Shown in pieces: positions 1-7,403 of a stretch of DNA of 38,960 bases. Within the stretch, counting starts at the first letter, position 1, and every line of letters starts with the position of its first letter. The notes under the pieces were generated by a model. The model was given only the letters and a program-made list of their open reading frames with translations. It did not search any database and had not been told where the DNA came from. The position numbers and the translations under genes are program-made. This stretch comes from Fibrobacterota bacterium (GTDB taxonomy: Bacteria; Fibrobacterota; Fibrobacteria; UBA11236), in contig JAHFCH010000038.1 of assembly GCA_023249635.1 (NCBI GenBank), forward strand, positions 1 to 38,960. The letters run 5' to 3'.

Positions 1-272
1 TATTCGCAGCCGCTTTCCCGGCAGAAGCCCAGTCCGCGGCGCACGGCCTGGCCGTAGCCCCGGTTGCTCTCGAAGCTATGCAGGCGCAGCTTGGGATAGC
101 TCGTCAGCAACCTTTCCACCACCGCCGCGGTATCGTCCTTGCTCCCGTCATTGATCACGGTGACCGTGCCGATATCGGCCCACAGATCTTTGGGGATGCG
201 GGCCAGGACTTCCGGCAAAGTAGCGGCGGCGTTATAGGCGGGGATGAAAATCCCCAGGAGCGGCCCGTTCAT
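1..272 (-). CDS. Glycosyltransferase family 2, N-terminal fragment
   Basis: This is the first 90 residues of a GT-A fold glycosyltransferase; the rest lies beyond the left edge. The N-terminus reads as a typical GT2 strand (GIFIPAYNAAATLPEVL), followed by an IPKDLW segment and the nucleotide-binding loop VINDGSKDDT, where family members carry D-G-S/D-x-D. A later NRGYGQAVRRG stretch is also typical (GNRGxGAAxxxG). Such enzymes move a sugar from a nucleotide or lipid donor to an acceptor at the inner membrane; polyprenol-phosphate mannosyl or glucosyl transferases share this opening. The ATG (272-270) overlaps the stop of the upstream epimerase gene (ATGA), so translation is probably coupled. 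Specificity cannot be read from this fragment. Confidence 0.9.
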   Translation of the reverse strand, partial: MNGPLLGIFIPAYNAAATLPEVLARIPKDLWADIGTVTVINDGSKDDTAAVVERLLTSYPKLRLHSFESNRGYGQAVRRGLGFCRESGCE

Positions 273-1201
273 ACCGCGCCCGCCAGCACGCTGCGCAAGG
301 AGGCCAGGGTCGCGATGCCTTCCGGGAAAGTCCGCGGGGAGTAGCCCAGATCGGCGCGGGCCGCGTCGCAAGGGAAGTCGGCGTCTTGGATAAGGCCGGT
401 ATAGGTTTGCCAGGTGAAAGCCGGAGGCCGGCGGAGGATTTTCCCGATCACCCAGGCCGCGGCGACCGCGAGCCGGCACAACCAGGCGGGCACGGAGACG
501 ATGGGTTTGCGCTTGCCCATGTGCTTCAGCAAGGCATCGCCCATTTCCATCAGGCTGATCGATCCCCCTCCCGAGAATACGTATGTCTTGCCGAAGGCGG
601 CGGGATTGCGGGGCAGGGCCAGGAATCCCGCGGCGAGATCATCGACGTGGACGGGATTCTTTCGGGCGCGGCCTCCGGCGGGCAGGAATACGAAGTCGCC
701 GCGGCGGAGATGCGCGACGAAAGCCATGAATTCGGCGGCGCCTCCGTCCTCGTATGCCAGGGTGGGCCGGATAATGGTAAACGGGATGCGCCCGGCTTTG
801 ACCCATTCCTCACCCGCGAGCTTGGAGCGCGCATAAGCATTGCCACGAGGATAGGCCACGGAAATGGAGGAGACGTAGATGAAATGGCCCGCGCGCGCGG
901 CTTCGGCGGCCCGGACCAGGTTGCGGGTGCCATCGGCATTGACCGCCTGGAAAACGGCCTCATTGCCGGGACTCAGCAGCACGGCCGCCAGATGAAAGAC
1001 TACGTCGGTGCCGGCCAGCGCGGGCGCCAGGGTTTCCGGCCGGGTGATATCGCCGAAGACCACCTCGATGCCGTCCGCGGAAAGACCCTGCGCGAACGCG
1101 TCGCCCGGCAGGCAAAGCACGCGCACGCGCTCTCCCTTTTCCGCAAGGCTTTTCGCCAAGCGGCGGCCCATGGTCCCTGCGCCACCGGTGATTAGAATCA
1201 A
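269..1201 (-). CDS. NAD-dependent epimerase/dehydratase (extended SDR)
   Basis: This is an extended short-chain dehydrogenase/reductase of about 310 residues. The N-terminus ILITGGAGTMGRRLA carries the GxxGxxG dinucleotide-binding loop. FGDITRPETL and HLAAV follow, and the catalytic Ser plus YxxxK appear as YVSSISVAY and YARSK. Family members epimerise, dehydrate or reduce nucleotide sugars, or act on steroid-like or isoprenoid substrates; the exact reaction is not readable. The frame is open further upstream, but I chose the TTG at 1201-1199: it puts the Rossmann strand at the N-terminus and has AAAAAGGGA about six bases before it. The downstream glycosyltransferase overlaps by four bases, which suggests a shared sugar or glycolipid pathway. 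Confidence 0.85.
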   Translation of the reverse strand: MILITGGAGTMGRRLAKSLAEKGERVRVLCLPGDAFAQGLSADGIEVVFGDITRPETLAPALAGTDVVFHLAAVLLSPGNEAVFQAVNADGTRNLVRAAEAARAGHFIYVSSISVAYPRGNAYARSKLAGEEWVKAGRIPFTIIRPTLAYEDGGAAEFMAFVAHLRRGDFVFLPAGGRARKNPVHVDDLAAGFLALPRNPAAFGKTYVFSGGGSISLMEMGDALLKHMGKRKPIVSVPAWLCRLAVAAAWVIGKILRRPPAFTWQTYTGLIQDADFPCDAARADLGYSPRTFPEGIATLASLRSVLAGAV

Positions 1202-1316
1202 TGGGTGTCCCTTTTTACGCAAGATAAGAAGAAGCGAAGCGCAAATCTTTGAAGATTCGGCAGGCTTTCCCCGGGATGGGTGATTCCGGCGCGCCACCCT
1301 CCGGCGGGATGTTAAT

Positions 1317-1324
1317 TAGTTTTC
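1317..1324 (+). promoter_or_regulatory. Possible TAnnTTT-type -10 element before the kinase gene
   Basis: TAGTTTTC fits the TAnnTTTS pattern repeated before other genes in this window and ends 9 bases before the kinase ATG. It implies a very short leader. The AT-rich GTTAATTAGTTTT stretch stands out against the GC-rich surroundings. Confidence 0.35.
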
Positions 1325-1333
1325 CCCGAGGCC

Positions 1334-3148
1334 ATGGACGAACTCGATATCACCACCATGAAAACCCGGGCCCTGGGCCGCGGCGTCAGCAAACCGGGCG
1401 AACAGCCCGTGGGGCCCGCCTATCCCGAGCGCCAGTACGCCACCGGCTCCCAACCCGTACTCGATCTCTCCCCCATCGACGATTCCGGCACCGCGGAGCA
1501 GCCGCAAGCCGATGCCTCGCTTTTCGCGGGCGGCATCCCCATGGATCCCTTCTCGGGGGATCCTTTCGTGGGGCAGATGGTGGGCAATTGCAAGATCCTT
1601 GAGAAAATCAACGAGGGCGGCAGCGCCCTCATCTACCGCGCCCACAACGTCAACTTCAACCTCGATCGCGTGATCAAGATCCTGCGCCCGGCCTTGGCCG
1701 AGGACGAGGACAATTTCGAGCGCTTCAAGCAGGAAGCCCAGTTGACCGCGCGCCTCGATCATCCCAACATCCTGCGCGTCTTCGATACCGGCGAGATCGG
1801 CAAGCAATTCTTCATCGAGATGGAATTCGTGGAAGGCCAGTCCCTGCGCTCTTACCTGGCCTCGCATATCCGCGTGCGCGAGGCGGACATCCTCGGGCTG
1901 GCTTCGCAAATCGTGGGCGCGCTCGACTACGCGCACAACGTGCAGATCAAATCGGGTGAAGGCGACCTGATCCGCGGCATCCTGCATCGGGACATCAAGC
2001 CTGAGAACATCATGATCACCAGCGCCGGCGCCGTGAAGCTCATGGATTTCGGCGCGGCCAAGCCCATGAGCGTGAATACCCGTACCATGCAGGGTACTGT
2101 GGTGGGTACGCCGCATTACATGTCCCCGGAACAGATCAACGGGGACCCGCTGGACGCGCGCAGCGATTTCTTCTCCCTCGGCGTCCTGCTTTACGAACTG
2201 TGCACGGGACGGCGCCCGTTCGAGGCGGATAACCTGGCATCGCTATTGTGGAAGATCGACGCTTGCAAATACGAGCGCATCCGCAAACTACGCCCGTCCA
2301 TATCGCCGCTTACGGAAGAGCTGATCGAAAAGCTGCTGTCCAAGAGCGTGGAATACCGGCCCGCCACGGCGGTCGAGATCCAGGAAACGCTGCAGATCTC
2401 CCTGCGCGCCTTCCGGGTCTGGGGCAGCGGAGGCACCGCGCGTATCCCCTATTCCTGGAAGCGCAGCTATCCCACCATCGCCTTGGTTGCTTCGCTGGTG
2501 GCCTTGTCGCTTTCCGGCTACACCTTCTGGCGCGGCTGGCGCTTCATGCACGGCTTCTCGGCCTCGCCCCAGTTGAAATCGTATTTCTCCTCCCTGCTCG
2601 GCAAGGGCATGGAAGCGGAGATGGCCAAGGATTGGTCGGCGGCCCTGGCCGCCTATGAACTGGTGCCGGCTCCCGATAAAGGCGGAGATCGCGATGTGTA
2701 CCTGGAAGCCCAATTGCGCAGCGGCTCCATCTATTTCCGCCACAAGGATCAGTTGACCAAGGCCCGCTCCATACTGGAAAGCCTCCGTCGCGACTACGAT
2801 GATCCCGCCATCGACGCCTATCTGGGCCAGCTTTATTACGGGCAGGCGCTGTATCTGGAAGCCAAGGATCGCCTGGAAGCCTATTTCAACTCGAGCAAGA
2901 CCACGGTGCTGCGCAATTCCAGCTATTTCAATCCGCATGATTTCCAGAAGGACGCCCTGTACGCCTACGCCAACGCGCTGGATGGACAGTACACCTTCAT
3001 AGAGCAGAAGCCGGAACTACTGGATGCCGCCATCACGGCTTGGGATCGCTTCGGTCGTTTCGCCGATTGCGCCGCCGATCCGGACGACAAGCGTTGCCGC
3101 TCGATGGAGAAGCGGTCGGACGAGCTCTCCAAGCAGCGCAAGAAGTAA
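1334..3148 (+). CDS. Membrane-anchored Ser/Thr protein kinase with C-terminal repeat region
   Basis: This is a Hanks-type kinase of 604 residues, PknB-like. A disordered N-terminus (1-80) precedes the kinase domain (about 83-350). Visible motifs are a degenerate glycine loop (INEGGSALIYRA), the ATP lysine in VIKIL (Lys115), catalytic HRDIKPEN (His218-Asn225), DFG (238-240) and an activation segment ending GTPHYMSPEQ. One hydrophobic span (about 381-398) then leads to roughly 200 residues that look like TPR-type helices, presumably outside the inner membrane. The design suggests a receptor kinase with a sensory or docking tail. The ATG follows CCGAGGCC. An S45 hydrolase gene starts 17 bases after the stop, so the two are probably cotranscribed. 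Substrates are unknown. Confidence 0.92.
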   Translation: MDELDITTMKTRALGRGVSKPGEQPVGPAYPERQYATGSQPVLDLSPIDDSGTAEQPQADASLFAGGIPMDPFSGDPFVGQMVGNCKILEKINEGGSALIYRAHNVNFNLDRVIKILRPALAEDEDNFERFKQEAQLTARLDHPNILRVFDTGEIGKQFFIEMEFVEGQSLRSYLASHIRVREADILGLASQIVGALDYAHNVQIKSGEGDLIRGILHRDIKPENIMITSAGAVKLMDFGAAKPMSVNTRTMQGTVVGTPHYMSPEQINGDPLDARSDFFSLGVLLYELCTGRRPFEADNLASLLWKIDACKYERIRKLRPSISPLTEELIEKLLSKSVEYRPATAVEIQETLQISLRAFRVWGSGGTARIPYSWKRSYPTIALVASLVALSLSGYTFWRGWRFMHGFSASPQLKSYFSSLLGKGMEAEMAKDWSAALAAYELVPAPDKGGDRDVYLEAQLRSGSIYFRHKDQLTKARSILESLRRDYDDPAIDAYLGQLYYGQALYLEAKDRLEAYFNSSKTTVLRNSSYFNPHDFQKDALYAYANALDGQYTFIEQKPELLDAAITAWDRFGRFADCAADPDDKRCRSMEKRSDELSKQRKK

Positions 3149-3161
3149 TTCCTACCTTTCC
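3149..3161 (+). promoter_or_regulatory. TTCCTACCTTTCC promoter-like motif
   Basis: This 13-mer matches the TTCCTATATTTCC motif at 10319 and 22252 in 11 of 13 positions. It lies between the kinase stop and the S45 hydrolase ATG, four bases before the ATG, so it may give the hydrolase its own near-leaderless transcript as well as read-through from the kinase. Confidence 0.45.
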
Positions 3162-3165
3162 GCGT

Positions 3166-5652
3166 ATGGATGCGGGAACGTCACAGGCATCGGCCCGAAC
3201 GCGCAAGGCGGCTTGGGTCAGCCCTGTTGCGTTGACCGGCGCCTTGCTTCTCTTCCTCGTCCTTCTGGATTCCCGCCTCGGCCCCATCCCTCCCCCGGCC
3301 CGCTTCTTCAGCCCCTTCTCCGGGTTTTGGCGCAACGCCGAGCCCTTCGGCAGCTCGGATGATCAACTGCTCGCCCCGGGTCTCTTTGAAACGGTAAGCG
3401 TGGTTTTCGATCGTCGCCGCGTGCCGCATATCTTCGCCCAGAACGCCCACGATCTCTTTTTCGCCCAGGGGTACGTAACCGCGCGCGATCGCCTGTGGCA
3501 GATGGAAGTGCAGGCCATGTCGGCGGCGGGACGGCTCTCCGAGATCCTCGGGCCCGGGCTCATCGAGCATGATCGTTTCCAACGCCGCCTCGGTATCCCC
3601 CAGGCCGTGGAGCGCTCCCTGGAACTGTCCAAGAAGGACGATGAATCCTGGCTGGCCATGCAGGCATACGCCGACGGAGTCAACGCTTGGATCAACAACC
3701 TCGATCCCGAAGACTATCCCCTGGAATACAAGCTGCTCGACTACGCGCCGTCGCATTGGGCGCCCGCCAACACGGCTCTCATGCTGAAGAACATGCAATG
3801 GACGCTTTCCGGCGGCGGGGATGATCTGCCGTTGACCAATACCATGGCCCGCCTGGGTCGCGAATTCGTGGGCCGCTTCTTCCCGTTGCGCGTGCCCGAG
3901 GTGCCGACCATCATCCCGGCGGGCACGGCTTGGGATACCGCCGCGCCGCCGGCTCCCGCCCCCATGCCCCGCATCGTCCCGCCCACCTTGCTTCCCATGC
4001 CCGTGGATACGCTGCCGCATGCCGTGCCGCCCAAGCGGCCCGACCCAGGTAATGGCAGCAACAACTTCGTAGTGGCAGGAAGCCGCACCGCCGGCGGCCA
4101 TCCCATCCTCGCCAATGATCCCCATCTGGATTTGGGGCTGCCTTCGCTTTGGTATGAGGTGCAGCTTTCCGCGCCCGGCATGGGCGTGTATGGCGTTTCC
4201 CTGCCGGGAGCGCCGGCTGTCATCATCGGCTTCAACCGCAAGATCGCCTGGGGCGTGACCAACGGGAATGACGACGTGCTGGATTGGTACCGCGTGACCT
4301 TCAAGGACGCGACCATGGCCGAGTACATGTACGGCGGCCAATGGCGCCCGACCCATTCCGAGGTGGAGGCCATCAAGGTGCGCGGCGGGAAAACCGTACT
4401 CGACACGGTGATCTATACCCATCAAGGTCCGGTGGCCTTGAAGGATCAGGAGAAACCCGCCACCCGTAATTCCCCCGCCATGCACGCTCTGCGTTGGCTG
4501 GCCCTGGATGCCTCCGACGAGTTGCTGGCCTTCCTGCGCATCATGAAGGCCGGGAATTACGCCGAGTTCTCCGCTGGCTTGGAGCCCTTCCATTGCCCCT
4601 CCCAGAATTTCGCCTTCGCCGCCGCCGATGGCGACATTGCCCTATTCCACCATGGGCTTTTCCCGCGCAAGTGGAAAGGCCAGGGGCGTTTCACCATGGA
4701 CGGCTCCGAGCCCGGCAACGATTGGTCGGGATGGTTGCCGCGCCGCGACGAACCCGTTTCCCGCAATCCCGCCCGCGGCTGGTTGTTTTCCGCCAACCAG
4801 GATCCGGTCGATTCCACCTATCCTTTCTACCTGGGCGCGCAATGGTTGAACGGCGCGCGCCCGCGCCGCTTGGCCCACCTGCTTGCCGACGCCGATTCCT
4901 TGACCCCGGACGGCGCCTTCGCGATTCTCCAGGACGAATATGATCTGCATGCCTCCGACGTATTGCCCGCCCTGCTGCCGCGCATAGCCGGCCTCACGCT
5001 CTCGTCCGAGGATTCCGCCGCCCGCAAGGAGCTGGCGGCCTGGGATTTCCGGCACGTTCCCGACGGGCGCGCCCCCGCGCTTTTCGACAAATGGTGGAGC
5101 CTGCTGTACCGGACCATCTGGGCCGACGAATTCGGCGGGGACAGCCTGCATTATCAATGGCCGTCCAAGGATCGCACCCGCAAGATGATCCTCGAAGAGC
5201 CGGAAGCGGAATGGTTCGAGGACATCTCAACCCTATCCCATGAGTCCTTGCCTATCCTGGTGGCGCGCACCTTTCGTGAAGCCTGCGCCGCGCTCAAACG
5301 CAGGCCGGGAGGCGCGCCTACCTGGTCCGCTTACCGTCCCGTCGATGTGCGGCATCTGGCGCATATCGATGCCTTCGGGGATTTGGGCGTCGCGGCGGGC
5401 GGTTGCGGCGATTGCGTAAACGCGATGAAAGGGACCCATGGCCCCTCGTGGCGCATGGTAGTGGAAATGGCGGGGGAACCCCGCGGTTACGGGATCTATC
5501 CCGGCGGGCAATCCGGCAATCCCGGTTCGCCCCATTACGATGAGTTCATCTCCGACTGGGCCGCGGGCCGTCACTACGATCTCGATTACCTTGATGATCC
5601 GGGATCCGCCGGCAAGGAAGCCGCCTACCGCCTGCAATTGAGGGGCAAGTAG
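3166..5652 (+). CDS. Penicillin acylase family (S45) N-terminal nucleophile hydrolase
   Basis: This 828-residue precursor has the usual S45 length. A hydrophobic segment near the N-terminus (about residues 18-33) should send it across or anchor it in the inner membrane. The mature beta-subunit start is visible as GNGSNNFVV: Ser298 is the expected autoprocessing site and nucleophile, with Asn-Asn after it as in the family. The C-terminal GGQSGNPGSPHYDEF is also typical. Family members cleave amide bonds of penicillins, cephalosporins, acyl-homoserine lactones or other N-acyl compounds; which one cannot be said here. The frame is open to 3040, inside the kinase gene, but ATG 3166 is the first start outside it and precedes the signal segment. 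It sits between the kinase and a small membrane protein in one operon. Confidence 0.92.
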   Translation: MDAGTSQASARTRKAAWVSPVALTGALLLFLVLLDSRLGPIPPPARFFSPFSGFWRNAEPFGSSDDQLLAPGLFETVSVVFDRRRVPHIFAQNAHDLFFAQGYVTARDRLWQMEVQAMSAAGRLSEILGPGLIEHDRFQRRLGIPQAVERSLELSKKDDESWLAMQAYADGVNAWINNLDPEDYPLEYKLLDYAPSHWAPANTALMLKNMQWTLSGGGDDLPLTNTMARLGREFVGRFFPLRVPEVPTIIPAGTAWDTAAPPAPAPMPRIVPPTLLPMPVDTLPHAVPPKRPDPGNGSNNFVVAGSRTAGGHPILANDPHLDLGLPSLWYEVQLSAPGMGVYGVSLPGAPAVIIGFNRKIAWGVTNGNDDVLDWYRVTFKDATMAEYMYGGQWRPTHSEVEAIKVRGGKTVLDTVIYTHQGPVALKDQEKPATRNSPAMHALRWLALDASDELLAFLRIMKAGNYAEFSAGLEPFHCPSQNFAFAAADGDIALFHHGLFPRKWKGQGRFTMDGSEPGNDWSGWLPRRDEPVSRNPARGWLFSANQDPVDSTYPFYLGAQWLNGARPRRLAHLLADADSLTPDGAFAILQDEYDLHASDVLPALLPRIAGLTLSSEDSAARKELAAWDFRHVPDGRAPALFDKWWSLLYRTIWADEFGGDSLHYQWPSKDRTRKMILEEPEAEWFEDISTLSHESLPILVARTFREACAALKRRPGGAPTWSAYRPVDVRHLAHIDAFGDLGVAAGGCGDCVNAMKGTHGPSWRMVVEMAGEPRGYGIYPGGQSGNPGSPHYDEFISDWAAGRHYDLDYLDDPGSAGKEAAYRLQLRGK

Positions 5653-6222
5653 ATGGCGGCCTTGATGCTTTTCGCGGCGGCCTGGGCCGGGGGCTATCTG
5701 TTCCCCTGGTGGTGGCCCGCCTTGGCGGGATACGCCTTGGGCCTATGGCGTCCCCGCAGCGCCGCGGGCGCGTTCTGTTCCGGATTCGCCGGCGTCGCGG
5801 CGGCCTGGGCCTCGGCCGCCGCGGTCCAGGATCTACGCAACCACCATATCCTCGCGGTCCGCATCGCCCAGGTTTTCCATATCCCCGGGGGAGGTCCCTT
5901 GGCGGTTACCGCCCTGCTGGGAGGCCTGATGGGCGGCCTCGCCTGCCTGGCTGGTTACTCCCTGCGCGCATGGCTATGGCCGCGCAGCGCTCCGGCCGCC
6001 CCCGCGCCGGTTCCCGAGGCGGCCAGGAAAGCCGCCGCCGATACCGCGGGATCGGACAATGCCGTGGCCGGAGAACCCTTGCGCGGGGTGGACGATGCCG
6101 GCCTACCGATGGAGCCGGAGCCCGAACCCGAAGTTGCGCCTGCACCGGAGCCCGATCCGGACCCGATCCCGGATACCGAGACCACGGGCGACGGGGACGA
6201 CCCCGAACCGCCCCGGCCCTGA
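5653..6222 (+). CDS. Small membrane protein with acidic Pro/Glu-rich tail
   Basis: This 189-residue protein starts directly after the S45 stop codon, with GAGGGGCAAG just upstream. Residues 1-115 hold about four hydrophobic segments. The pattern around LRNHHILAVRIAQVF and VTALLGGLMGGLACLAGYSLR recalls uncharacterised small membrane proteins seen in Bacteroidota, from memory only. Residues 116-189 are Ala/Pro-rich, then strongly acidic (repeated PEPE and PDPDP), and probably disordered. The last 268 bases lie antisense to the tail of the convergent EamA gene. Being packed against the S45 gene suggests a linked role, but no function can be given. Confidence 0.7.
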   Translation: MAALMLFAAAWAGGYLFPWWWPALAGYALGLWRPRSAAGAFCSGFAGVAAAWASAAAVQDLRNHHILAVRIAQVFHIPGGGPLAVTALLGGLMGGLACLAGYSLRAWLWPRSAPAAPAPVPEAARKAAADTAGSDNAVAGEPLRGVDDAGLPMEPEPEPEVAPAPEPDPDPIPDTETTGDGDDPEPPRP

Positions 6223-7178
6223 TCCGGCGGGGGTCCCGCGGGTTTGCTCCCGCCCAATCCCAACTTCAAGGTTCCCGCCACCACCAGTCCCAAACCCAGG
6301 ATTTGCATCCAGCCCGCATGCTCGCCCAACAACGATCCGGAAAGGATCAAGGTCGAGACCGGTCCCACGCTGCTCGCCACCGCACTCCGTCCCGCGCCCA
6401 CCAGGCGCACACCGTACCCGTACAGATAAACGGGGATGACGTTGCAGAACACGGCGGTGAAAGCCGCGATCCACAGCACCGGACGCGGCTGGGCCAGATC
6501 CGACATCGGATGAGTCAGGAAGAATTGAGCGAGTACGAACATGAAGGAAGCGGCCATGCATCCCGCCGCGAAGAATGCGGGCCCATAACGATGCACCAGC
6601 CGTCCCTGCCATACCAGGAACAAGGCATAAAACACCGCGCTCGCGAATACCAGGGCGCCTCCGGTCCACGGATGCCCGCCCGCGCCCAGGGACGCCTCGC
6701 CGCCGAAGGAGAGCGCGATACCGGCGTACGAGAGCGCCAAGGGGAAGTAAAGCATCCGCTTGATGGGTTTACGGAAAATGAGCGCGGAAAAGATCACGAC
6801 CAACGTCGGATACACGTAGAGAATCAAGCGTTCCGTGCCCGCCGTGACGTATTGCAATCCCACCATGTCGAAGATGCTGGCCAGGTAATAGCCGGAAAAT
6901 CCCAACCATACGATGATGCCGAGATCCTTGCGTCCCAAAGGCGCAAGACGGCGCGCATCGGGCCCGAAGAAGCGGGCGAGGAACGGCCAGATGAAGAAAG
7001 GCAGGGAGAATATCCCGCGCAGGGACTGCAGCACGATCGGGGCCGTCCCGTACCGGTAGCACAGTTTGAAGAATACCGATTTTGCCGAGAACAGCACGGA
7101 GGCGGCCACCACGGCGGCTATGCCCAGCTTGATGTTCCCGTTCCCCTGCGGCGCGGCCGCGGCCCTTTGCGAATCCAT
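5955..7178 (-). CDS. EamA/DMT-superfamily transporter with long C-terminal extension
   Basis: This is a drug/metabolite transporter family protein of 407 residues. About ten hydrophobic segments form two EamA halves (first about residues 20-150, second about 160-295; the second ends GEHAGWMQILGLGLVVAGTLKLG). Relatives export or import amino acids, nucleosides or other small metabolites across the inner membrane. Family members usually stop near 300 residues; here the frame runs on for about 100 Gly/Ser-rich residues antisense to the convergent gene. The ATG at 7178 is preferred over an in-frame TTG at 7199 inside the terminator U-tract, because GGGGAAAGGG lies just before it. The only promoter I see is beyond the terminator at 7198-7227, so expression probably depends on read-through. 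Confidence 0.88.
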   Translation of the reverse strand: MDSQRAAAAPQGNGNIKLGIAAVVAASVLFSAKSVFFKLCYRYGTAPIVLQSLRGIFSLPFFIWPFLARFFGPDARRLAPLGRKDLGIIVWLGFSGYYLASIFDMVGLQYVTAGTERLILYVYPTLVVIFSALIFRKPIKRMLYFPLALSYAGIALSFGGEASLGAGGHPWTGGALVFASAVFYALFLVWQGRLVHRYGPAFFAAGCMAASFMFVLAQFFLTHPMSDLAQPRPVLWIAAFTAVFCNVIPVYLYGYGVRLVGAGRSAVASSVGPVSTLILSGSLLGEHAGWMQILGLGLVVAGTLKLGLGGSKPAGPPPDQGRGGSGSSPSPVVSVSGIGSGSGSGAGATSGSGSGSIGRPASSTPRKGSPATALSDPAVSAAAFLAASGTGAGAAGALRGHSHARRE

Positions 7179-7197
7179 GATCCCTTTCCCCGGAAGC

Positions 7198-7227
7198 AAA
7201 AAAAAGGCCCGCTCAGATGAGCGGGCC
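7198..7227 (-). terminator. Intrinsic terminator 20 bases before the EamA start (putative attenuator)
   Basis: On the minus strand a perfect 9-bp stem GGCCCGCTC/GAGCGGGCC with loop ATCT is followed by eight T residues. Two flanking A-T pairs can extend the stem. It points in the same direction as the EamA gene and ends 20 bases before its ATG. The 5' arm CCCGCTCA can instead pair with TGAGCGGG upstream in the leader (7267-7274), which would undo the terminator. Confidence 0.9.
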
Positions 7228-7254
7228 TTCCTTTGATCCGGTATTGCTATCGAA

Positions 7255-7353
7255 TCAGTGCATGCACCCGCTCATTGCGCCGTGAATTCGCTTCACCTGC
7301 CAGGCTTTGGCCATGACGGGATGGAGGGTTAGGACGGCGGAAAGGCAGGTCAT
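7255..7353 (-). CDS. Putative 32-residue leader peptide
   Basis: This short ORF (MTCLSAVLTLHPVMAKA...) starts with an ATG exactly where the upstream consensus promoter should begin transcription, so its mRNA would be leaderless. It ends in TGA before the terminator. Codons 27-29 contain the antiterminator sequence, so a ribosome reaching the stop would cover it and favour termination, while one stalled earlier would leave it free. The peptide is rich in Met (4), His (3) and Cys (2), with one Trp. The first 17 residues are hydrophobic and end in AKA, so a tiny secreted peptide is an alternative. No coding evidence exists beyond position and frame. Confidence 0.4.
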   Translation of the reverse strand: MTCLSAVLTLHPVMAKAWQVKRIHGAMSGCMH

Positions 7354-7360
7354 GGATCCA

Positions 7361-7388
7361 AGTATATGCAAAAGCGCTCGCTTGTCAA
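7361..7388 (-). promoter_or_regulatory. Consensus sigma-70-type promoter (TTGACA-16-TATACT)
   Basis: On the minus strand TTGACA (7388-7383) is separated by 16 bases from TATACT (7366-7361). The start point would fall at 7354-7353. It lies just after the stop codon of the upstream gene (7404) and drives the leader and EamA gene. No other site in the window shows such a close match to the classical consensus. Confidence 0.75.
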
Positions 7389-7403
7389 GGGGATATGCGG
7401 GGA

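Larger units (their letters stand above)
7198..7353 (-). ncRNA. Putative attenuator/riboswitch-type leader RNA of the EamA gene
   Basis: A transcript from the promoter at 7361-7388 would begin near 7353 and end in the terminator at about 7198, giving an RNA of about 156 nt. Perfect complements in it include ACCTGCC (7350-7344) with GGCAGGT (7301-7295) and CGCCGT (7339-7334) with ACGGCG (7283-7278). These two cross, so they would form a pseudoknot if both exist. TGAGCGGG (7274-7267) is complementary to the 5' terminator arm (7225-7218), an antiterminator arrangement. It matches no riboswitch class that I recognise. It could also be a free-standing small RNA. Confidence 0.55.

Noticed and set aside
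386-1195. Long plus-strand ORF over the epimerase gene
   Set aside because: It is antisense to a gene with clear SDR motifs, and its translation has no family features; GC-rich DNA makes such shadow frames common.
3181-4593. 470-residue minus-strand ORF across the S45 gene
   Set aside because: Antisense to catalytic motifs of a well-recognised family; His/Gly/Arg-rich composition is typical of a shadow frame.
7198-7227. Terminator taken only as the 3' end of the GT-C-like gene
   Set aside because: A consensus promoter lies between that gene's stop and the hairpin, and the hairpin arm has an alternative partner in the leader, so a leader function for EamA explains more. Acting as backup terminator for the upstream gene is still possible.
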